A stretch of DNA of 7,825 nucleotides from Candidatus Sediminicultor tertius. GTDB taxonomy: Bacteria > Atribacterota > Phoenicimicrobiia > Phoenicimicrobiales > Phoenicimicrobiaceae. Shown in pieces: positions 1 through 4,212 of the stretch; the first letter of the stretch is position 1; the number at the start of each line of letters is the position of its first letter. Position numbers and translations under genes: made by a program. The notes under the pieces were generated by a model, which ran no database searches, had not been told where the DNA came from, and saw only the letters and a list, made by a program, of their open reading frames with translations. Location of the stretch: assembly GCA_003527405.1 (NCBI GenBank), contig DPXH01000047.1:1-7825 (forward strand), written 5' to 3'.

Positions 1-36
1 AAATGGCTGGTCCTTCTTACTTAAAAGAGATGCTAA

Positions 37-86
37 AAACAATCCATTAGTCCTCTGAAAACAGAGATTGTTTATGAGGGATCTCT
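37..86 (+). promoter_or_regulatory. Alternative stem-loops in far 5' leader of RRM gene
   Basis: Two overlapping stems are visible. Stem A pairs AAACAAT (37-43) with ATTGTTT (67-73), then CTCTG (53-57) with CAGAG (62-66) around an AAAA loop, leaving a 9-nt bulge at 44-52. Stem B pairs AGAGAT (63-68) with ATCTCT (81-86). They share bases 63-68 and cannot form together. No T-run follows, so neither looks like an intrinsic terminator. They may belong to the RRM leader RNA if transcription starts upstream of the window; no convincing promoter was found in 1-199. The pairing is seen directly; a regulatory role is inference. Confidence 0.35.
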
Positions 87-112
87 TGTGTTTTAATAAT
101 GTTATCGTTAAA

Positions 113-198
113 GAGGTTGGAATTATTATTTTGTTTCTACCTCCTATAAGGAACGTTATTGGACTAAAGAGAAATAATAACGAAAAGGAGGTAGGAAA
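113..198 (+). promoter_or_regulatory. SD-sequestering leader with alternative anti-SD hairpin
   Basis: The SD of the RRM gene (AAGGAGGT, 185-192) can be locked in a hairpin. CTACCTCCT (137-145) pairs perfectly over 9 bp with AGGAGGTAG (186-194). TTT (134-136) can add AAA (196-198) past a bulged G, and an inner 7-bp stem CGTTATT/AATAACG (154-160/176-182) closes a 15-nt loop. The same CU-rich strand also pairs upstream: 113-123 with 133-143, ten pairs including two G-U and one T-T mismatch, around a 9-nt loop. The upstream partner AAGAGGTTGG looks like the real SD region. The two hairpins exclude each other, which is the architecture of a translational on/off switch. The trigger (temperature, the RRM protein itself, or another ligand) cannot be read from the sequence. 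Confidence 0.6.
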
Positions 199-199
199 T

Positions 200-460
200 A
201 TGGAAGGTAGTAAATTATACGTAGGGAATCTTAAGTACTCTGTAACTAATGATCAATTGAATGAACTTTTCTCCGCTTATGGTGAAGTTAAGAGTGTTAA
301 CATCATCGAAGGAAAAGGCTTTGGATTTGTAGAAATGTCTTCTTCGGAAGAAGCTGAAAAAGCCAAAGATGCTTTGAATAATACCGATTTCGAAGGTCGT
401 CCTTTGAAGATTGACGAAGCCCGCCCACCGAGACCAAGAAGCGAATATCGCAGATACTAA
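200..460 (+). CDS. Single-RRM RNA-binding protein, 86 aa
   Basis: A small cytoplasmic RNA-binding protein made of one RNA recognition motif. RNP2 is LYVGNL (residues 6-11) and RNP1 is KGFGFVEM (39-46), with aromatic residues Y7, F41 and F43 at the expected RNA-stacking positions. Residues 75-86 form a short Arg/Pro-rich basic tail instead of the Gly-rich tail common in cyanobacterial Rbp proteins. The loop between strands 2 and 3 is very short (EGKGFGFVEM follows the strand directly), lacking the TGRSR-like insert of many RRMs. The ATG at 200 is chosen because AAGGAGGT lies 7 nt upstream and the RRM fold begins at residue 5; an in-frame TTG at 68 would add 44 residues without family character. 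Small bacterial RRM proteins are often linked to cold or stress responses and mRNA stability, but the target is unknown. It has its own structured leader and a hairpin behind it, so it is probably expressed separately from the thiamin genes. Confidence 0.93.
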   Translation: MEGSKLYVGNLKYSVTNDQLNELFSAYGEVKSVNIIEGKGFGFVEMSSSEEAEKAKDALNNTDFEGRPLKIDEARPPRPRSEYRRY

Positions 461-487
461 TTTAGTATTTTACCATTAATATATTAA

Positions 488-526
488 AAAATGGGCCAGC
501 CATTTTAAATATATTTAAAAAATAGA
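488..526 (+). terminator. Weak terminator-like hairpin after RRM gene
   Basis: AAAATGG (488-494) and CCATTTT (500-506) form a 7-bp stem around a 5-nt loop. Flanking AT-rich arms (TTAATATATT before, AAATATATTTAA after) could extend it with bulges. The following tract is interrupted by A residues instead of being a clean T-run, so termination is probably partial. It separates the RRM gene from the TPP riboswitch. Confidence 0.4.
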
Positions 527-533
527 ATAATAC

Positions 534-617
534 AATAGGGGAGCTTGTTAAGGCTGAGAGTGTTTTTAATAAACAGACCCTTATAACCTGATCTGGGTAA
601 TGCCAGCGGAGGGAATT
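534..617 (+). promoter_or_regulatory. TPP riboswitch aptamer, copy 1 (upstream of thiT)
   Basis: This is a THI-box aptamer that binds thiamin pyrophosphate. Visible signature: GGGG (538-541) for P2, pairing with CCCT (578-581); a P3 stem AGCTT/AGGCT (542-546/551-555) with a GTTA loop; the invariant CTGAGA (554-559); an optional P3a hairpin TGTTT/AAACA (561-565/571-575); and the ACCTGATCTGGGTAATGCCAG segment (586-606) that forms P4 (CCT 587-589 with AGG 610-612) and P5 (CTGG 593-596 with CCAG 603-606). P1 is short and AT-rich. With the terminator that follows it should switch off thiT and the pyrophosphokinase gene when TPP is abundant. No convincing promoter was seen directly upstream. Confidence 0.96.
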
Positions 618-637
618 AAAACAACAACGTTTTGATT
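614..637 (+). promoter_or_regulatory. Linker hairpin between aptamer and terminator, copy 1
   Basis: AATTAAAAC (614-622) pairs with GTTTTGATT (629-637), nine pairs with one G-U, around the hexaloop AACAAC. It fills exactly the space between the aptamer and the first base of the terminator stem. Its 5' strand overlaps the 3' strand of P1, so it would compete with P1 closure. The same element occurs in copy 2. The pairing is seen; a role in folding order or polymerase pausing is inference. Confidence 0.45.
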
Positions 638-678
638 AAACCGCGGTTCTGATTAAAAGATCAGGTCTGCGGTTTTTT
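638..678 (+). terminator. Riboswitch-controlled intrinsic terminator, copy 1
   Basis: AAACCGC (638-644) pairs with GCGGTTT (669-675) and the stem continues through GG/CT and CTGAT/ATCAG (649-653/660-664) to a 6-nt loop, followed by T6 (673-678). The 3' arm AGATCAGGT (658-666) is also exactly complementary to ACCTGATCT (586-594) inside the aptamer. Without TPP that 9-bp pairing can act as antiterminator; with TPP bound, P4/P5 hold 586-594 and the terminator is free to form. This is the classic transcription-attenuation design for TPP riboswitches in low-GC bacteria. Confidence 0.93.
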
Positions 679-717
679 ATTTGAAATAATTTAATTTAAA
701 AGAGAGGGAGATTTATA

Positions 718-1272
718 ATGAAAAGAAATCAAATAAGGATTATGACAGAAATTGGTATGGCGGTGGCATTAGCTGCTATTTTTAATTTTATTGTTTTGTG
801 GAGGATGCCTCAAGGAGGGTCGGTTAATCTCGAAATGCTGCCGATTTTAATTATAGCTTTGCGCTGGGGAGCTGGCCCGGGTATGATGGCTGGAGTAGTA
901 TATGGTTTAGTTCAATTAGCCCTTGGTCCTTTCATTGTTCATCCAGCACAACTGGTATTAGATTATCCTTTACCTTATATGCTGGTCGGATTAGCAGGAA
1001 TATTCTCAAACAAGATTAATTTAAAGGCAAAGGGCAGCACATATGGCTGGCTATTATTAGCTGTTCTTACTGGTGGACTGGGAAGGTTTATTAGCCACTT
1101 CCTTTCCGGGGTTATATTTTTTGCTCAGTATGCTCCGGAAGGTCAAAGTCCATGGGTATATTCAGCTATATATAATGTTAGTTATCTTTTGCCATCACTG
1201 TTGTTAAGCTATATAATTATAATACCATTAATAAAGATTCTGGTAATTAGTGAGAGTGAAAACCAAAGATAA
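718..1272 (+). CDS. thiT: Energy-coupled thiamin transporter S component ThiT
   Basis: An integral membrane substrate-binding (S) component that captures thiamin with high affinity and works with a shared ECF energizing module (EcfA/A'/T), which is not encoded in this window. The 184-aa length and several hydrophobic helices fit the family. Diagnostic segments are MPQGGSVNLEMLPI (30-43), HPAQLVLDYPL (75-85) and ISHFLSGVIFFAQYAPEG (125-142). By alignment from memory to the Lactococcus protein, D82-Y83, H127, Y148 and N153 fall at or near thiamin-binding positions; the Glu-to-Asp change at 82 is tentative. The SD GAGAGGGAG (702-710) lies 7 nt before the ATG. It is the first gene after riboswitch copy 1 and is followed 11 nt later by the pyrophosphokinase gene, forming an import-and-activate pair. 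Confidence 0.94.
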   Translation: MKRNQIRIMTEIGMAVALAAIFNFIVLWRMPQGGSVNLEMLPILIIALRWGAGPGMMAGVVYGLVQLALGPFIVHPAQLVLDYPLPYMLVGLAGIFSNKINLKAKGSTYGWLLLAVLTGGLGRFISHFLSGVIFFAQYAPEGQSPWVYSAIYNVSYLLPSLLLSYIIIIPLIKILVISESENQR

Positions 1273-1283
1273 AAGGATAATTT

Positions 1284-1958
1284 ATGTCAATAATGAAAGT
1301 GGTTGTTGCCTTAAACGGAGAGTTAAAAGGGAATAAGGAAGGATATAAGAAACTAATCGGAGGAAAAGATGTGTTTTTTATTGCAGCTGATGGCGGAGCC
1401 TTATTATTAGAGAGCATAGGTTTTTTGCCCGATGTGATTATAGGTGATTTTGATTCGCTCACTAAGGCGCAATATCAACGTTATGAAAAATTGGGAGCTA
1501 AAATTATAAAATGCCCTGTTGAAAAGGACGAAACTGATGGTGAACTGGCACTCCAATATTGTCAGGAAAGAGGTTTTAATAATATTATTATTATTGGTTT
1601 TGCAGGGGGGCGATTAGATCAGCAGTTAGCCAATATCTTTCTTCTGGAATATGCCTTTAGAAATGGAATGACCGCATTTATTAAGGAACCAGGTCTGGAA
1701 ATGGGGATAATAGAAAGAGAAAAAATATTTTTTCGAAAAATAGGTGCCGGGCTTTCTTTGATTCCCTTAGATGAAGAGGTTACCGGTGTTACTGTAACGG
1801 GATGTAAATATTTGCTCGAATCAGGAAACCTATTAAGATATAAGACCAGGGGAATTAGCAATATAATTGAGCAGGAAGAAGCTGTTATTACCGTTGAGAA
1901 AGGTCTATTATTATATGTTCTGAATAAGAACATGTCTTCTTTTTCTGTTATTAAATAG
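1284..1958 (+). CDS. thiN: Thiamin pyrophosphokinase
   Basis: This cytoplasmic enzyme transfers pyrophosphate from ATP to thiamin, giving TPP directly from imported thiamin. The 224-aa protein has the two expected parts: an N-terminal catalytic domain with ADGG (35-38), GDFDS (54-58), KDETDGELAL (81-90) and GGRLDQQLAN (108-117), and a C-terminal thiamin-binding domain with SLIPL, a TRGISN motif and a final beta-rich stretch (ITVEKGLLLYVL). The usual bacterial GRxDH motif reads GRLDQ here; as I recall, eukaryotic pyrophosphokinases also have Gln, so this is unlikely to be damaging. The SD AAAGGA overlaps the thiT stop codon, and the ATG 11 nt after thiT implies translational coupling. It supplies a route to TPP independent of ThiE/ThiL. 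Confidence 0.94.
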   Translation: MSIMKVVVALNGELKGNKEGYKKLIGGKDVFFIAADGGALLLESIGFLPDVIIGDFDSLTKAQYQRYEKLGAKIIKCPVEKDETDGELALQYCQERGFNNIIIIGFAGGRLDQQLANIFLLEYAFRNGMTAFIKEPGLEMGIIEREKIFFRKIGAGLSLIPLDEEVTGVTVTGCKYLLESGNLLRYKTRGISNIIEQEEAVITVEKGLLLYVLNKNMSSFSVIK

Positions 1959-1981
1959 AATTTATTATAGGATAGATACAG

Positions 1982-2016
1982 TGATTCAGGGGATAGTTCT
2001 CTGAATCAATAATTTA
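1982..2016 (+). terminator. Hairpin after pyrophosphokinase gene, probable terminator
   Basis: TGATTCAGGGGA (1982-1993) pairs with TTCTCTGAATCA (1997-2008) over 12 pairs, two of them G-U, around a 3-nt loop. The tract that follows (ATAATTT) is only weakly T-rich. It probably ends or attenuates the thiT operon before riboswitch copy 2, though leakage or an mRNA 3'-end-protecting role is possible. Confidence 0.55.
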
Positions 2017-2031
2017 AAAAATAAATAATGC

Positions 2032-2115
2032 TATAGGGGAGCTTATTAAGGCTGAGAGTGTTTTTAGTAAACAGACCCTTAGAACCTGATCTGGGTAATG
2101 CCAGCGGAGGGAATT
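2032..2115 (+). promoter_or_regulatory. TPP riboswitch aptamer, copy 2 (upstream of thiC)
   Basis: A second complete THI-box aptamer: GGGG (2036-2039), P3 stem (2040-2053), CTGAGA (2052-2057), P3a hairpin (2059-2073), and the ACCTGATCTGGGTAATGCCAG segment (2084-2104) forming P4/P5. It differs from copy 1 at only three aptamer positions: 2045 in the P3 loop, 2067 in the P3a loop and 2082 in the joining strand before P4. Position 2082 here is the common G of the GAACCTGA consensus, where copy 1 has T. It should respond to TPP and control thiC and the genes behind it. Confidence 0.96.
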
Positions 2116-2135
2116 AAAACAACAACGTTTTGATT
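2112..2135 (+). promoter_or_regulatory. Linker hairpin between aptamer and terminator, copy 2
   Basis: AATTAAAAC (2112-2120) pairs with GTTTTGATT (2127-2135) around AACAAC, identical to the copy 1 element and again filling the gap between aptamer and terminator. It competes with the 3' strand of P1. The role is inferred only. Confidence 0.45.
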
Positions 2136-2177
2136 AAACCGCAGTTTTGATTAACAGATCAGGTCTGCGGTTTTTTT
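2136..2177 (+). terminator. Riboswitch-controlled intrinsic terminator, copy 2
   Basis: AAACCGCAG (2136-2144) pairs with CTGCGGTTT (2165-2173), then TTTGAT pairs with ATCAGG nearer the loop, followed by T7 (2171-2177). AGATCAGGT (2156-2164) is complementary to ACCTGATCT (2084-2092) of the aptamer, giving the same antiterminator as copy 1. The changes relative to copy 1 keep pairing: a G-U became A-U at 2143 and a C-G became U-G at 2147, with the third in the loop. Confidence 0.93.
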
Positions 2178-2183
2178 ATTTTG

Positions 2184-2218
2184 AATAGCTTAATTTAGAC
2201 GGTATAAATTAAGCTATT
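2184..2218 (+). repeat. Perfect 14-bp inverted repeat in thiC leader
   Basis: AATAGCTTAATTTA (2184-2197) is exactly complementary to TAAATTAAGCTATT (2205-2218) across a 7-nt spacer. It sits just downstream of the riboswitch terminator and 71 nt before thiC. No T-run follows directly, so it is not an obvious terminator. It could be a leader-mRNA stability or processing hairpin, or a DNA operator. Copy 1 has a related left-arm sequence before thiT but no matching right arm. Confidence 0.6.
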
Positions 2219-2276
2219 GAGAATTAAAATCTTTTTGAGGAAGTTATTATAGAGATATTAAAAAAATATTACGTAT

Positions 2277-2281
2277 GGGAG
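2277..2281 (+). promoter_or_regulatory. SD that decides the thiC start
   Basis: GGGAG lies 8 nt before the ATG at 2290. The upstream in-frame ATG at 2275 has no SD, and its own third base is part of this GGGAG, so 2290 is the better start. It also matches the MNYxTQMEAAK beginning typical of short ThiC proteins. Confidence 0.7.
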
Positions 2282-2289
2282 AAATTAAA

Positions 2290-3573
2290 ATGAATTATTG
2301 TACACAAATGGAAGCAGCTAAAAAAGGTTTAATAACAGAAGAAATGAGGCAGGTTGCTGCAGAAGAAGGCATGCTTCTTGAGTTGTTAGAAGAAAGAATT
2401 TCAGTGGGGAGAATAGTAATCCCTGCAAATAGAAATCATAAGAAGTTAAAAGCAGTTGGTATAGGTGAAGGCCTTAGGACAAAGATTAATGTTAACCTGG
2501 GGTCTTCAGGAGATTGTCATAATTTAGAGGAAGAAGTAAAAAAAGTAAAAGAAGCTATCAGATTAAAAGCAGATTCAATAATGGATTTAAGTACCTATGG
2601 CAATACCGGAGAGTTTAGAAGAAAGATAGTTGAAGTATCTCCTGCAATGATAGGTACTGTACCCGTTTATGATGCAGTAGCGAAATATTGTAAAGATATA
2701 AAAGATATTACTGTAGATGAATTTTTTAAGGTGGCAGAGGAGCACGCAAAAGATGGAGTGGATTTTCTTACCATCCATGCCGGGCTCAATAAAATAGCGG
2801 TAGAGAGGATAAAGAGGAATAAAAGACTTACTAATGTGGTAAGCAGGGGAGGAAGTATACTTTTAGAATGGATGGAAAAAAATGATAAAGAAAATCCTTT
2901 TTATGAACATTTTGATAGACTCTTAGAAATATGTAAAAAATACGATGTAACTATAAGTTTGGGAGATGGATTGAGGCCGGGTAGCATTAATGATTCTACA
3001 GATATTCCTCAAATACAGGAGTTGATATTTTTGGGAGAATTAAGCAAAGTTGCTTGGGGAGAAAATGTACAGGTAATGATAGAAGGGCCAGGGCATCTGC
3101 CCTTAGATGAAATAATAGCCAATGTGAAGTTAGAGAAAAAATTATGTCATGGTGCACCTTTTTATGTTTTAGGCCCCATAGTAACAGATATAGCACCTGG
3201 ATATGATCATATAACTTCCGCTATAGGGGGAGCAATAGCTGCAAGTTACGGAGCGGATTTTTTATGTTATGTTACTCCGGCGGAACATCTAAAACTTCCT
3301 ACTCTAGAAGATGTAAAAGAGGGGATAATTGCTGCGAAGATAGCAGCACATGCTGCAGATATTGTTAAAGGAGTAAAAGGTGCAAAAGAATGGGATTATG
3401 AAATGAGTGAAGCAAGGGCTAAATTGGATTGGGAGAAGATGTTAAAATTATCAATTGACCCGGAGAAGGCTAAAAAATATAGAGAGGAATCCCAACCCAA
3501 AGATGAGAAAGTATGTACAATGTGTGGGGATTTGTGTGCTTTAAAAAGGAGTAGAGAAGTCATTGAAGGCTAA
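2290..3573 (+). CDS. thiC: Phosphomethylpyrimidine (HMP-P) synthase ThiC, short form
   Basis: A radical-SAM enzyme that rearranges 5-aminoimidazole ribotide (a purine intermediate) into HMP-P, the pyrimidine half of thiamin. At 427 aa it belongs to the short clade of ThiC found in many Clostridia and archaea, without the N-terminal extension of the E. coli form. Visible family segments are TIHAG (161-165), SRGG (185-188), GDGLRPG (225-231), EGPGHLPLDEI (265-275, with a metal-ligand His), TDIAPGYDHI (299-308) and EHLKLP (332-337). The C-terminal cluster-binding cysteines are C409, C412 and C416, spaced C-x2-C-x3-C, against the textbook C-x2-C-x4-C. ThiC paralogs of anaerobic benzimidazole synthesis (BzaF type) are similar in size; the TPP riboswitch and surrounding thi genes argue for true ThiC. 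First gene of the second operon; the next gene follows after 44 nt. Confidence 0.94.
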   Translation: MNYCTQMEAAKKGLITEEMRQVAAEEGMLLELLEERISVGRIVIPANRNHKKLKAVGIGEGLRTKINVNLGSSGDCHNLEEEVKKVKEAIRLKADSIMDLSTYGNTGEFRRKIVEVSPAMIGTVPVYDAVAKYCKDIKDITVDEFFKVAEEHAKDGVDFLTIHAGLNKIAVERIKRNKRLTNVVSRGGSILLEWMEKNDKENPFYEHFDRLLEICKKYDVTISLGDGLRPGSINDSTDIPQIQELIFLGELSKVAWGENVQVMIEGPGHLPLDEIIANVKLEKKLCHGAPFYVLGPIVTDIAPGYDHITSAIGGAIAASYGADFLCYVTPAEHLKLPTLEDVKEGIIAAKIAAHAADIVKGVKGAKEWDYEMSEARAKLDWEKMLKLSIDPEKAKKYREESQPKDEKVCTMCGDLCALKRSREVIEG

Positions 3574-3603
3574 TAAAGGAAAAATTTATAAGTTAGCAAG
3601 ATT

Positions 3604-3610
3604 AAGGAGG
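3604..3610 (+). promoter_or_regulatory. SD supporting the TTG start of thiW
   Basis: AAGGAGG is a full-strength SD with 7 nt to the TTG at 3618. No ATG is available in this frame at a useful distance, so the SD fixes the non-ATG start. Confidence 0.8.
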
Positions 3611-3617
3611 CAACTAA

Positions 3618-4124
3618 TTGGAAGAAAAATCTATTTTAAGAAAAATTATTTTAACTGGGTTATTTGCAGCTATTGCCATTATTTTATCCGGAATTTATTT
3701 TCCGTTTGGTCCTACCAAATGTTTTCCTTTTCAACACGCAGTAAATGCAGTTTGCGGTGTGTTGTTAGGTCCATGGTATGCAGCGCTTAGTGCTATAATT
3801 TCAGGAATAATTAGAAATATGTTGGGGACAGGTACTATTTTCGCTTTCCCGGGAGGAATACCTGGGGCATTAGTGGTGGGAATTGTTCATCGTTTTTGGC
3901 CTAAAGATTATGCTGCTTTTGCCGAACCTTTAGGGACTGGTCTCATAGGCGCATTCATAAGTGCTTATCTTATTGCTCCATGGATTGGAAAAAACATGCC
4001 TTTTCTTGCTTTTCAAATGGCCTTTTTAGCCAGCTCTATACCTGGTAGCATATTAGGTTTTTTAGCTTTACGAATTTTACGTAAGACAGAAATTGTAAAG
4101 TTTTTATTGGATTATAATAAATAG
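3618..4124 (+). CDS. thiW: ECF transporter S component ThiW (predicted thiazole uptake)
   Basis: A 168-aa integral membrane protein of the ThiW family, predicted to be the substrate-binding S component for the thiazole precursor (hydroxyethylthiazole) and to share an ECF energizing module not present here. Diagnostic segments are FPFGPTKCFPFQHAVNAV (28-45), LLGPWYAA (49-56) and IIRNMLGTGTIFAFPGGIPG (64-83). About five hydrophobic helices follow from the composition. It starts at TTG with a strong SD. Its position immediately before thiM supports thiazole as the substrate, since ThiM phosphorylates the imported alcohol. The substrate assignment of the family rests mainly on genomic context and is less certain than that of ThiT. 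Confidence 0.9.
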   Translation: MEEKSILRKIILTGLFAAIAIILSGIYFPFGPTKCFPFQHAVNAVCGVLLGPWYAALSAIISGIIRNMLGTGTIFAFPGGIPGALVVGIVHRFWPKDYAAFAEPLGTGLIGAFISAYLIAPWIGKNMPFLAFQMAFLASSIPGSILGFLALRILRKTEIVKFLLDYNK

Positions 4125-4125
4125 A

Positions 4126-4209
4126 ATGTGGATAGGTTCATCAATACCAAGTATGATTGTAGCAGGCGCTTTATATTTGATAATTATGAAAAAGACCAAA
4201 AGGAGATAA
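4126..4209 (+). pseudogene. Possible remnant of a transporter gene (27 codons)
   Basis: The 88 nt between thiW and thiM contain an open frame from ATG 4126 to TAA 4207-4209. It encodes one hydrophobic helix (IPSMIVAGALYLIIM) followed by a basic end, KKTKRR. The frame stays open upstream only to a stop at 4096, inside the thiW coding region, and there is no SD before ATG 4126. The peptide resembles the last membrane helix of an NCS1-type permease such as CytX (hydroxymethylpyrimidine uptake), which often occurs in riboswitch-controlled thi operons. It may be the 3' scar of a lost gene. A real small membrane protein cannot be excluded. Its end overlaps the thiM SD. Confidence 0.35.
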
Positions 4210-4212
4210 CTA

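Noticed and set aside
68..199. N-terminal extension of the RRM protein from TTG 68
   Set aside because: It adds 44 residues without family character, has no SD, and the DNA is better explained as a structured leader with a strong SD before ATG 200.
523..536. TAGAAT and TACAAT as -10 boxes for the thiT leader
   Set aside because: No -35 match at a proper distance. TACAAT would start transcription inside the aptamer, and the DNA is so AT-rich that such hexamers are expected by chance.
1247..1462. Minus-strand open frames opposite thiT, the pyrophosphokinase gene, thiC, thiM, thiE and thiD
   Set aside because: All are antisense to strongly supported genes and lack SD sites or recognisable motifs.
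1284..1958. GRLDQ in place of GRxDH in the pyrophosphokinase as a sign of inactivation
   Set aside because: Other motifs are intact, and Gln occurs at this place in eukaryotic members as I recall, so it is a tolerated variant.
2275..2289. Upstream ATG for thiC
   Set aside because: No SD before it, its bases overlap the SD of ATG 2290, and the family begins MNYxTQMEAAK.
3563..3790. Open frame overlapping the thiC end and thiW start
   Set aside because: It runs out of frame through well-supported thiW coding sequence and has no domain character.
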